NCBI RefSeq assembly: GCF_036967205.1
Contig: NZ_CP146022.1
Coordinates: 310,001-374,000 of the forward strand
Origin: Streptomyces sp. Q6
Lineage (GTDB): Bacteria; Actinomycetota; Actinomycetes; Streptomycetales; Streptomycetaceae
Length of the DNA: 64,000 nucleotides
Direction: 5' to 3'
The position numbers and the translations under genes were made by a program. Positions 25,156-32,923 of this stretch are shown piece after piece. Position 1 is the stretch's first letter. Each line of letters starts with the position of its first letter. Below the pieces are notes generated by a model that saw nothing but the letters and a program-made list of their open reading frames with translations, ran no database searches and was not told the DNA's origin.

Positions 25156-25251
25156 TCACGGCAGGACGGACCACCTCGACGTAACGAGAGGGAGACCTCC
25201 TCGCAGCCGGCCGTAGGAAGCAAGTGCCGCAACGAGGTCTCCCTTCGTCAT
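25156..25251 (-). CDS. 31-aa peptide gene, first cistron of cassette B
   Basis: ATG 25251 to TGA 25156: MTKGDLVAALASYGRLRGG and on to TSRWSVLP. The ATG corresponds to a Thr codon in cassette A, so the true start may differ. Conserved frame and synonymous differences support translation; lack of a ribosome site argues for caution. Confidence 0.4.
   Translation of the reverse strand: MTKGDLVAALASYGRLRGGLPLVTSRWSVLP
25190..25243 (-). promoter_or_regulatory. conserved hairpin in cassette B leader
   Basis: Same perfect 10-bp stem as cassette A (GGGAGACCTC / GAGGTCTCCC at 25190-25199 and 25234-25243). Confidence 0.45.
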
Positions 25252-25510
25252 GCCGAAGGGGTTTCGGTGCCCACAACGCTACAGACAGGTGTTGACAACC
25301 AGCGGGCACTCAGGCCCGTGGTCGCCTGCCTGACGGCCGATCAAGCCCGAGCGGGGGGAACACTTTTCCGCGGGCTATGTAACGTGGTTGTTGTGCTCCG
25401 CCCCATGACCACTTGGACGGGGTTCTAGCAGGTCAGCGCAACGGCCAGGCGACGCAAGCGGGGATGTTGATCCACTGCCGGGCAGTTTGGGCTGTGATGC
25501 ATCCCACGTA

Positions 25511-25536
25511 GGCGACATCGCCTTTTACGTGTCGCC
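25511..25536 (-). terminator. hairpin at 3' end of recombinase remnant
   Basis: GGCGACA-N12-TGTCGCC spanning the stop codon of the recombinase pseudogene. Short 7-bp stem. Confidence 0.35.
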
Positions 25537-26161
25537 CTCGATGAGAACCAAGCGCCGCCGTGCGGCAGATGCTGTTACTGAGCACGCCTGACCTGCTCTG
25601 ATGCCTCTCTCAAGGACTTCGCGAAGGCGATAGATCTCGGCGGCGAACTTGTACTTCTCCTTGTCGATGATGTCGTCCATCTTGTTCGAGACGCCCGTGC
25701 CTAACTCGACGCCCGCGTAGAACTTCTTGCGCTGCTTCGTCTGCTTCTCGAAGTCGGCGATTTCGCCCTCGGCCTTCCCCAGGTGCCGGATCTTCTCCTC
25801 ACCGAAGAAGATGTCGATGTCGAGGACAGGGAGAGGTACGAGTAGGCCAGTGGTGCCGCGGTAAGGCCTACGACTCTGCGTGAGCGTCGCCTCCTGCACG
25901 ACGAGCTCGCGGGCGAGCCGGTCGAGGTTCGGCGCGACGATGCCGTGGACCTTCTTGTCCTCGATCCAGGAGAGCGCGGCGCCCAACTCCGGGCGCTCGT
26001 CGCCGCCGACGGTGCCGGGCATGGCCTTCTCGACGAACACCTTCACGAGCCGGTGCCCGTTCGTGCGCGCCCCAGCGGCGCACGATCTGCTCCTGGTCCT
26101 CCAGGCCGAACTCGTCGAGCTGCCCGCCCGTCGACACGCTGATGTAGCCCGCCAACCGCAC
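25525..26161 (-). pseudogene. serine recombinase (resolvase/integrase) remnant fused to a coiled-coil segment
   Basis: The GTG at 26161 opens VRLAGYISVSTGGQLDEFGL, the N-terminal catalytic segment of a serine recombinase with YISVS where YxRVS is expected. A frameshift near 26070 (net loss of two bases in a GGGGCGC run) leads into GHRLVKVFVEKAMPGTVGGD, ALSWIEDKKVHGIVAPNLDR and LARELVVQEATLT. After about residue 100 the sequence changes abruptly to an unrelated helical stretch (FEKQTKQRKKFYAGVELG, KFAAEIYRLREVLERG). The C-terminal DNA-binding part is gone. It marks the region as a decayed integrative element. Confidence 0.7.
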
Positions 26162-26230
26162 CGTGATCGCCTCCGAGAACAGGTCCGCGGGACAGACGTT
26201 CAACAAGGGTGTCCACTAGTGCGGTGTCGG

Positions 26231-27112
26231 TCAGTCCCCGGCCGAGCGGTTCTTTGGCACCCGCACGAAGCGCCGTACCTGCGGCCGGACGACGGCGGTC
26301 TCGCTGAGTCGGTCGAGATCGAGGTAGTGAACGTTGCGGACGTGCACCACCTCAAAGTCGGTTGGGTTGATGGGGCGTCGCTTGGTCCGTACGAGTCCGA
26401 CCTGGGCCAGCTCCCGTAGCCCCTTGCTTCGGGTGTCCTCGCTGAGGGCGTAGCGGCGTTCTGCGTCCTTCGGGCTGAACCACAGCGCCTCATCGTTCGG
26501 TTTCGGACCTCGCTCGCAGAGCAGCACCAAGAACATGGCGACGCCGGCACCGGAAAGCACGGTGAGGTACCCATTGATCCAGAAGGCCTCGGGAATCTGC
26601 ACGTATCGGTGGAACATCGCGCCCAGGCCCAGCGTGTTGTCCGCGGCTTCCTTCCGTGCTGCGGCTCCCGGAGCCACGTACTGCTGGCCGTTGCCGCTCT
26701 CGTTCAGGACCATGATCTGGTTGGGGCGCCCCATCTGGGAGGCCACCTCGACGAAATCGTTCTGTGCGAGCCAGGCCTGGGCGTCGCTGATGCGGCGGGC
26801 TCCGGCTGTGGCGGGGTCTCGAAGGTCGAGGAGTGTGGCCCAGGCGCGTCCCGCGAAGGTGAGTCCCTGCGCCGTGTCGTCGCGCTGCATCCAGAGGTAA
26901 CTCAAGAGCAGCTTGAGCCGGACCTGGCCTCCGCGTCCTCCACGGAGCATCCGGGCCAACGGTGGTGGCGGGTCGTCAGGATGGACCCTCTGGACGAAGC
27001 TGTACCGCAGCTGAGCCTTGCGACGCCCGTACCGGGCGGCGTTCTCAGCCGCCTTCAGCGCTGAGTTCGATGGGGAGCGACGCACCTCCACCGACTGATC
27101 TTTCGCTTGCAC
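26231..27112 (-). CDS. plasmid/ICE-like winged-helix DNA-binding protein
   Basis: 293 aa. GTG 27112 with GCAGGTGA upstream and an AT-rich promoter zone beyond. The protein is basic at its N-terminus (ENAARYGRRKAQLRYSFVQR) and has two winged-helix-like parts: KLLLSYLWMQ...AWLAQNDFVEV and LVLLCERG...SEDTRSKGLRELAQVGLV. This layout is common to replication/control proteins of actinobacterial plasmids and integrative elements. Intact. Exact role not proven. Confidence 0.6.
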   Translation of the reverse strand: MQAKDQSVEVRRSPSNSALKAAENAARYGRRKAQLRYSFVQRVHPDDPPPPLARMLRGGRGGQVRLKLLLSYLWMQRDDTAQGLTFAGRAWATLLDLRDPATAGARRISDAQAWLAQNDFVEVASQMGRPNQIMVLNESGNGQQYVAPGAAARKEAADNTLGLGAMFHRYVQIPEAFWINGYLTVLSGAGVAMFLVLLCERGPKPNDEALWFSPKDAERRYALSEDTRSKGLRELAQVGLVRTKRRPINPTDFEVVHVRNVHYLDLDRLSETAVVRPQVRRFVRVPKNRSAGD

Positions 27113-27554
27113 CGGGTCACCTGCCGTATCAACAAGTATGAATCAGTAATTAATAGCTACGTAGTGCCGGGTTTAAAGGTAGGGCGTGCCCGCAGCAAAG
27201 GTACCCCCTGAGCAGGACAAGAACGTAGTACTCCGGGCGCAAGGGTGGGGGTATACCTGGGCATTCCGCCAAGAAGAGGGTGGCGATTCCCCGCTCAGTC
27301 CATCTATCGTCAGAAACAGAGCGGCTGATGTTGAGGCAGGGGCGGGTGGTGCCCCCGACTCCCCTTCTCACAACTGCAGCTGACCCAGCGTCATCACAGT
27401 CAGGTAGTTCAACGGCTCGTTGTCCGTGAATCAGGTCTCGGGCTTGTCGGATGGCGGAGCGGACCAGACGAGGTTGTGCCTCCTCGCACCGCTCCCCTGT
27501 GATCACGCCATGTGGGCCCCGCGCATCGCGCGGGGCCCCACATGTGTCCAGAGC
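27113..27554. other. intergenic region before right IS cluster
   Basis: About 440 bp. The first 70 bp are the AT-rich promoter of the winged-helix gene (TATTAAT-like box on the minus strand near 27145-27155). No credible complete gene follows; a short minus-strand tail reading LVWSAPPSDKPET may be a gene end. A very strong hairpin (27509-27544) closes the region next to the IS end. Confidence 0.45.
27509..27544. terminator. very strong terminator-like hairpin
   Basis: CATGTGGGCCCCGCGC pairs with GCGCGGGGCCCCACATG around an ATC loop, a 16-bp stem with one bulged base. It works in both directions and shields neighbouring genes from the IS cluster. Confidence 0.6.
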
Positions 27555-27556
27555 TA

Positions 27557-28605
27557 ACGAGCTCGTGCACGGTAGGCGGTGAGACGTCGAGCCTGGATGG
27601 TTGATCATGGTCGGGTGGTGGGGAACTCGACGCGCGCGGTGATCATCGGCAATCGGCGGATCACGGGGCTGACTGCCGGAGTGATTGCTGAACTCGTCGA
27701 GGAGATCGGACCGTTGTGGCATGAGCGTCATCAGGCGAGGCTTGCCGCTCGCCCGCGGCAGAGGGCTGTGGGCGCAGGCGCGAAGTACCGGCTGGTGTTC
27801 GTCGACCGGCTGCTGGCCACGCTGGTCCATCTTCGTCACGGGGTCACCCATGATGTGCTGGCCTGCTGGTTCGGAGCGGACCGTTCCACCGTCACCCGGG
27901 CCATCGGTGAGGTGCGGCCCCTGCTCGCCGAGCGGGGCTGCACCGTCAGCCCCGACGTGCGGCTGCGGTCTCTCGCTGAGGTTGTCGACCATCTCGGCGC
28001 GAGCGGGGCGACCGGCATCGTCGACGGCACCGAGATCCGGGTCCGCCGGCCCGCTGCCGGACGCAAGGACCGCGACAAGTTCATCTCCGGCAAGAACAAG
28101 CAGAACGCCGTCAAGTCCATGGTGGTCACGGACGGCGAAGGCCGCGTGCTGTGGTGCAGCCCGGCCCGTCCCGCAAGCTGCGCGGACATCACCCATGCCC
28201 GCCAGTTAGGGCTGGTCAACCTCTTGGCCGACGGGCCTGCAGTCGAGATCCTGGCTGATGCCGGCTACCAGGGACTGGGCGCCCAGACCGGTGGCCGGGT
28301 GGTGACACCACCGCACCGCAAGTTCAAGAAGAACGCCCCGGACTGGTACGAAGAGATGCACGAGCGCCAGCGCAAGGCGCACTCATCACGACGTATCCGT
28401 GTCGAGCACGGCATCGCCCATCTGAAGAACTGGCGGGCCCTGGCCCGCCACCTCGGCCGCCGCGAGCACATGAGCGACACCGTCCAAGCCATCGCCGGCC
28501 TGCTGTCCCACCAGCAGACCGCGGGCCTGAACCCGACATGGCAGATGTGAAGCTGGGTCGCACCGAAGTTCGCGACGTCTCACCGCCTACCGTGCACGAG
28601 CTCGT
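27557..28605 (+). mobile_element. IS5-family element (DDE_4 type), complete
   Basis: The two ends match perfectly as inverted repeats for 35 bp including the TA (27555-27589 and 28573-28607), an unusually long terminal repeat starting ACGAGCTCGTGCACGG. TA flanks both sides; the right TA is also the left TA of the next element, so the two elements sit end to end. Confidence 0.85.
27597..28550 (+). CDS. IS5-family transposase (DDE_4 superfamily)
   Basis: 317 aa from ATG 27597; an in-frame GTG at 27579 lies within the terminal repeat. Segment HDVLACWFGADRSTVTRAIG is the helix-turn-helix; catalytic residues fall in GIVDGTEIRVRRP, EILADAGYQGLG and the Glu in RRIRVEHGIAHLKNW. The single frame is intact, unlike the split transposases of the other IS5-type elements here, so this copy may be active. 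Confidence 0.85.
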   Translation: MVDHGRVVGNSTRAVIIGNRRITGLTAGVIAELVEEIGPLWHERHQARLAARPRQRAVGAGAKYRLVFVDRLLATLVHLRHGVTHDVLACWFGADRSTVTRAIGEVRPLLAERGCTVSPDVRLRSLAEVVDHLGASGATGIVDGTEIRVRRPAAGRKDRDKFISGKNKQNAVKSMVVTDGEGRVLWCSPARPASCADITHARQLGLVNLLADGPAVEILADAGYQGLGAQTGGRVVTPPHRKFKKNAPDWYEEMHERQRKAHSSRRIRVEHGIAHLKNWRALARHLGRREHMSDTVQAIAGLLSHQQTAGLNPTWQM

Positions 28606-28664
28606 TAGGCAGTTTCTTACGGATCACTGCGTGAGCCCCGAGCTGTTGGTGGTGTGATGGCTTC

Positions 28665-28977
28665 ATGCGACCTGAGCACTGTGTGACCAGGAACCACATT
28701 GAGGTGTGGCAAGGACGAGTGCTGCCGTCGGGGCCGGAACGGATCAGGTTCGGGACGGTGCTGCGCGGCTCACTCCTACCGATCCTGGTCTGGACCGGAG
28801 CCGCGTGCTTTCGTGTACTTCGTCTACAACCCGCTCGTAGCGACGGTTCTCGGCGGTCTCTTCGCGTTGTCGTTCCTCGTGGGGTTCACGCTGCGTCGCA
28901 GGGCGAAGCACTCGGTCCGCTGCAGCGTCTACGGTGCGCTGGGCGGGGTGCTCGACAAGTCCATGGCTGGGTTCTGA
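28665..28977 (+). pseudogene. cargo gene of IS element 2: small two-helix membrane protein, frameshifted
   Basis: The first half (IEVWQGRVLPSGPERIRFG, SLLPILVWTGA) and second half (AFVYFVYNPLVATVLGGLFA, FLVGFTLRRRAKHS) are in different frames, joined by one indel near 28800; the stop is at 28975. Two membrane helices are predicted. It is on the transposase strand, between the left terminal repeat and the transposase. Family unknown. Confidence 0.5.
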
Positions 28978-29014
28978 GGCGTTGCGGCGCAGGCGACCCC
29001 TCGTTGTATTGAGC

Positions 29015-29856
29015 GTGTTGACCGACGCCCAGTGGGCCAGGATCGAGCCCCTGTTGCCGGACCGGACTCCCCGCCGAGGGGGAAGGTGGCGTGATCACCG
29101 GCAGGTGATCGACGCGATCGCCTGGAAGTACCGGACTGGATCTCCGTGGATGGATCTGCCCGCGGAGTTCGGCTCGTGGAAAGGCGCCTACAGCCGTCTG
29201 CGGAACTGAGCGATTGACGGGACCTGGGAGCGAGTGTTCACCACCCTGCTGGCCCAGGCGGACGCCGATGAGGACCTGAGCTGGGTGGTATCCGTTGACT
29301 CCACGGTCGTTCGGACACATCAGCATGCGGCTGGAGCCCGCAAAAAGGGGCTCCAGCCGACGAGCCAGCGGACCACGCCATCGGCCGCTCCCGAGGCGGG
29401 CTGACTACGAAGATCCACCTCGCCGCCGATGGCAACTGCCGGCCGCTGGCTTTCGTGCTTACGGCCGGACAGGCTGGCGACGCGCCCGCCTTCACTGAAG
29501 TGATGGCGAGACTGCGCGTCCCCCGACGTGTCGGGCGTCCCCGGATTCGGCCCGACATGGTTCTGGCCGACAAGGCGTACTCCTCCCGGGCCATCCGCGA
29601 ACACCTGCGACGGCGAGGGATTCGGACGGCCATCCCGGTACCAGCCGACCAGCAGGGCCACCGGCTCCGTCGGGGCAGCCAGGGCGGCCGGCCGCCTGCC
29701 TTCGACCGCGAGGCATACAAGCAGCGCAACACCGTCGAGCGATGCATCAACCGCCTCAAACAGTGGCGAGGGCTTGCCACTCGCTACGAGAAGACCGCCA
29801 CCGTCTACCTCGCCGGACTCCACGTCGCAGCCATCTTCATCTGGTCAGCGCGATGA
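29015..29856 (+). pseudogene. IS5-family transposase (orfA+orfB) with nonsense mutation
   Basis: orfA from GTG 29015 matches the element-1 transposase (TDAQWARIEPLLPDRTPRRG) but has TGA at 29207-29209 where element 1 has TGG (RLRRW versus RLRN-stop). orfA would otherwise end at 29404, and orfB continues in the -1 frame to 29856 through the slippery A AAG GGG in RKKG. The catalytic residues of orfB (LADKAYSS, NTVERCINRL) are intact. Inactive unless read through. Confidence 0.8.
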
Positions 29857-29912
29857 TCCGAGAGAAACTGCCTAGTCGCGGCCGGACGGCCCCCGCCTGG
29901 GCGTGGGCCGCG

Positions 29913-30944
29913 TCACCCCTCCAGTTCGACGGTGAGGTGCTCGGACAGCGCGCGCAGGAAGTCGGGCGCGTCGAAGAGTTCACCCGCGGAGGCGACGCCG
30001 CTCGTGCGGGTCCGTCCGGTCAGGATGCGGTGGACCGCCTCGACCGCGAGGGGTGCGGTGACCGCGTAGATGTCCTGCCCCGAGGCGACGGCACGTCGTT
30101 CGACGCCGCCGGAGCGTACGACGACGTCGACGAGGAAGGTCTGGTCGGTGCGCCCGCGCGCGTCGACGGGGGTGCGGGGCGAGGAGGTAGGGGCCGCGAC
30201 GCCGGTCGCCGCCTCCGTCGTCATGTAGGTGCGGACCTCAGGAACGGCCAGGTGGCTGGGGACGGTGACGACGTCGGCCATGGTGAACTCGCCGACGACG
30301 GCCCGCGGTCCCATCGGCTCGGGGAAGGGCCACCGCACGGTGGGCAGTTCGTCGGTGTGGTACTCCAGCTGCCCGTTCCTGAAGCGGACACGGCGGCCGC
30401 CGCGCCGCTCGACGGACACCTTCCCCGCGACGCGCGTCCCCTCCGTGGGCTCCCAGTGGTTGAGCCCGTAGGCGATGTGCGCCTCGTCGGCGCCGGTCCA
30501 GTCGCCCATCGCGGCGGTGACGAGCAGGTCGCCGAGTCCGCCGTAGAAGGCCATCGCGGGCAGGACCACCGTGCCCGCGGCGCGGGCCCGCTCGGTGAAG
30601 TGCGCGAAGGTGTCGACGTTCGCCTCGATCTCGGCCGCCACGTCCACGTAGGGGATCCCCGCCCGCAGGGCCGCCTCGATCACGGGGGCGGACGTCGTGG
30701 CGAAGGGGCCCGCGCTGTTGATGACCGCCGCCGCGCCGGCCAGAGCGTCGTCGAGCGCGGCCGGGTCGTCCACCGAGGCCGGCCGCACCTCCAGGCCGGG
30801 GTGCTCCTGCGCCAGCAGCTTGAGCTTGTCGGCGTCCCGGCCGGACAGCACCGGGACGAACCCGCGCTCCTGAAGGTGCGCCACGAGGAACCTGCCGGTG
30901 TGCCCGTAGGCCCCGTACACCGTGACCGTCTGCCCCACTGCCAT
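29913..30944 (-). CDS. saccharopine-dehydrogenase-like NAD(P)-binding protein
   Basis: 343 aa. ATG 30944 with AGGAGAAGG upstream. The N-terminal Rossmann segment TVTVYGAYGHTGRFLVAHL and the VINSAGPFATTSAPVIEAAL segment define the saccharopine dehydrogenase NADP-binding family, which includes trans-acting enoyl reductases. A membrane-type helix is not evident. It is divergent from a GlxA-type regulator that probably controls it. Substrate unknown. Its 3' end is 40 bp from the IS end. Confidence 0.75.
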   Translation of the reverse strand: MAVGQTVTVYGAYGHTGRFLVAHLQERGFVPVLSGRDADKLKLLAQEHPGLEVRPASVDDPAALDDALAGAAAVINSAGPFATTSAPVIEAALRAGIPYVDVAAEIEANVDTFAHFTERARAAGTVVLPAMAFYGGLGDLLVTAAMGDWTGADEAHIAYGLNHWEPTEGTRVAGKVSVERRGGRRVRFRNGQLEYHTDELPTVRWPFPEPMGPRAVVGEFTMADVVTVPSHLAVPEVRTYMTTEAATGVAAPTSSPRTPVDARGRTDQTFLVDVVVRSGGVERRAVASGQDIYAVTAPLAVEAVHRILTGRTRTSGVASAGELFDAPDFLRALSEHLTVELEG

Positions 30945-31040
30945 GACCTTCTCCTGTGCTCGAACCGATCGACTGCTCAACTGGTCCTCACTCTGCCCTG
31001 GTTGAACGGTCACACGTGAGCGTCCGGAACGACATGGGCC

Positions 31041-31046
31041 GTACAC
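31041..31046 (+). promoter_or_regulatory. -10 box of a probable leaderless promoter
   Basis: TACACT ends 8 nt before ATG 31055, which would place the transcription start at or next to the start codon. No ribosome site precedes that ATG, which agrees with a leaderless mRNA. Confidence 0.4.
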
Positions 31047-31054
31047 TTTCGGAC

Positions 31055-32008
31055 ATGAGATCTGTCGCGCTGCCCGTCACCGACGGAATGCTGCACTTCG
31101 AACTCTCCATCGCCTACGAGGTCTTCGGCTCCGCCCCCGCCGCGGTCACCGTCCCCTGGTACGACCTGGCGCTCTGCGGGTCCGCCCCCGTGCCGTTCGG
31201 TCCCTTCCGCCTGGAACCCGAACGCGGTCTCGACCATCTCAAGGACGCCGACACGGTGATCGTCCCGGGCTGGGCCGACACCGACACGGAGCCGCCCGGG
31301 GACCTCGTCGACGCGGTGCGGGCCGCCCACGACGCGGGCGCCCGGATCGTCTCCCTGTGCACCGGCGCGTTCGTCCTGGCCGCCGCGGGCATCCTCGACG
31401 GGAAGCGCGCGACCACGCACTGGGCGCACACCGACGCGCTGGCCGCGCGCTACCCGGAGGTCGAGGTCGATCCCGATGTCCTGTACGTGGACAACGGTCG
31501 CGTCCTCACGTCCGCCGGCAAGGCAGCGGCCCTCGATCTGTGCCTGCATCTCGTGCGCCTCGACCACGGTTCCGCCGTCGCCAACACCACCGCGCGCCGC
31601 CTGGTCGTGCCCCCGCACCGGTCCGGCGGCCAGGCCCAGTTCGTCTCCACTCCGGTGCCCGAGCAGGACGACCACCCCCTCACCGCGCTGCTGCCGTGGA
31701 TCCTGGAGCGGCTTGACGAACCGCTGACCGTGGAGGACCTGGCCCGCCGGGCCCGGATGAGCTCCCGGCACCTGGGGCGCCACTTCCGCGCGGCGACCGG
31801 CACGACGCCCCTGCAATGGCTGCTGGCCCAGCGGATCCGGCACGCCCAGGAACTCCTGGAGCAGACCGACGAGAGCATCGACGCCGTCGCCGTGGCCACC
31901 GGGATGGGCACCGCGACGACGCTGCGCCGCCACTTCAACCGCACCCTCGGCGTCCCCCCGGACACCTACCGCCGTACCTTCCGCGCACGCGGCGACCTGA
32001 GGGTGTGA
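31055..32008 (+). CDS. GlxA-type transcriptional regulator (DJ-1/PfpI + AraC)
   Basis: 317 aa from ATG 31055 (MRSVALPVTDGMLHFEL). The first about 190 residues form a DJ-1/PfpI-like amidotransferase fold with nucleophile-elbow Cys in VSLCTGAFVLAAAG; the C-terminal AraC domain has two helix-turn-helix units (LTVEDLARRARMSSRHLGRH; AVAVATGMGTATTLRRHF). Such regulators sense small amines or metabolites. Divergent from the saccharopine-dehydrogenase-like gene, its likely target. Confidence 0.85.
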   Translation: MRSVALPVTDGMLHFELSIAYEVFGSAPAAVTVPWYDLALCGSAPVPFGPFRLEPERGLDHLKDADTVIVPGWADTDTEPPGDLVDAVRAAHDAGARIVSLCTGAFVLAAAGILDGKRATTHWAHTDALAARYPEVEVDPDVLYVDNGRVLTSAGKAAALDLCLHLVRLDHGSAVANTTARRLVVPPHRSGGQAQFVSTPVPEQDDHPLTALLPWILERLDEPLTVEDLARRARMSSRHLGRHFRAATGTTPLQWLLAQRIRHAQELLEQTDESIDAVAVATGMGTATTLRRHFNRTLGVPPDTYRRTFRARGDLRV

Positions 32009-32032
32009 GCACCTGACCGGCCGGTGCGGGCG

Positions 32033-32923
32033 TCAGCGCCGCCCGGCGCGCTCCAGGAGCCGTTGCAGGACAAGGCCGCGATGCGCGTCCAACTCGCCCG
32101 AACGGCCCGCCCGGACCGCGGTGGCGAACTCCCGCCGCAGCACCGGCCAGCACTCCTCGTGGTCGATCTCGGCCGTGTCGTAGACGAGTTCGGGTCCGGG
32201 GCCGAACAGCTCGACGCGGGTCAGGGCGCGCTCCCGGGCGACCGATCCGGACAGCGACGCCTGGCTGACGGCGCCGTTCTCGTGCTCGCAGGTCAGCTCG
32301 ATCCAGCGCCGTGAGTCACCGGTCGCGCGCACGTCGACGACGGGACCGACGGCCGCGTCGAGGAGATCGAGCAGATGCGGTCCGAGGTCGTACAGGGCTC
32401 CGTGCTCCAGGCGCCACGACGTGGCGAACTCGCCGCCGAGGAACGCCCCGTGGAGGTAGCAGGAGCGCGCGCCCGTGACGTCGAGCCGACGGGCCCGCTC
32501 GATGAACTCCCGCGTCCGTGGGTGGTACCGCTTGGTCAGGACGAGCTGGGAGACCACGCCCGCCTCGTCGACGGCGTCCACCAGACGCTCGGCCGCCGCG
32601 AGGTCGAGGGCGAGCGGCTTCTCCAGCAGGAGCGCCTTGCCCGCCTTCGCGGCGAGCGGCGCCAACTCGGCCTGGACGGACGGCGGTACCGCGAAGGCGA
32701 CGGCCTCGCAGTGGTCAAGGAGCTCGTCGAAGTCCGCCGCGACGCGGGCGCCGTGGGGTGCGGCGGTCTCCTGGGCGGCTTCGGTGCGGCGGGCCCAGAC
32801 GGCGGTCAGGCGGGTCTCGGGGCCCGCTCCGAGCATCCGGGCATGCATCGCGCGGGCCCAGGGGCCGGCGCCGACGAGTCCGACCCGGACGGGGTCGTGG
32901 GGCCATGCGGCGGTTTCGGTCAC
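32033..32923 (-). CDS. Gfo/Idh/MocA-family oxidoreductase
   Basis: 296 aa. GTG 32923 overlaps the stop of the ROK gene (GTGA). The N-terminal NAD(P) fold is VRVGLVGAGPWARAMH; the EKPLAL motif carries the conserved Lys, followed by a beta-sheet domain with KRYHPRTREF. These enzymes oxidise or reduce sugars and inositols. Last gene of the sugar ABC/ROK operon, so it probably modifies the imported sugar together with the isomerase and MDR dehydrogenase of the divergent operon. Confidence 0.85.
   Translation of the reverse strand: MTETAAWPHDPVRVGLVGAGPWARAMHARMLGAGPETRLTAVWARRTEAAQETAAPHGARVAADFDELLDHCEAVAFAVPPSVQAELAPLAAKAGKALLLEKPLALDLAAAERLVDAVDEAGVVSQLVLTKRYHPRTREFIERARRLDVTGARSCYLHGAFLGGEFATSWRLEHGALYDLGPHLLDLLDAAVGPVVDVRATGDSRRWIELTCEHENGAVSQASLSGSVARERALTRVELFGPGPELVYDTAEIDHEECWPVLRREFATAVRAGRSGELDAHRGLVLQRLLERAGRR

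Larger units (their letters stand above)
25124..25430 (-). repeat. duplicated cassette B (upstream part)
   Basis: Counterpart of 24030-24330 in the same orientation, about 1.1 kb away. Similarity extends past the hairpin to a promoter-like AT-richer stretch near 25375-25395. Confidence 0.75.
28608..29872 (+). mobile_element. IS5-family element no. 2 with a cargo gene (1265 bp), decayed
   Basis: Terminal inverted repeats GGCAGTTTCTTACGGATCA (28608-28626) and, complemented, GGCAGTTTCTCTCGGATCA (29854-29872), 17 of 19 identical; TA on both sides (28606-28607 and 29873-29874). About 400 bp between the left end and the transposase carry a broken membrane-protein gene. The inner end sequence TTTCT..CGGATCA is shared with element 1, so the two are relatives with different cargo at different ends. 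Confidence 0.8.

Noticed and set aside
27150-28196. 348-codon minus-strand frame across the IS
   Set aside because: It crosses the IS end and is antisense to an intact transposase.
29873-29912. GC-rich dyad between IS element 2 and the saccharopine-dehydrogenase-like gene
   Set aside because: Arms are only 6 bp and the pairing is ambiguous; not called as terminator.
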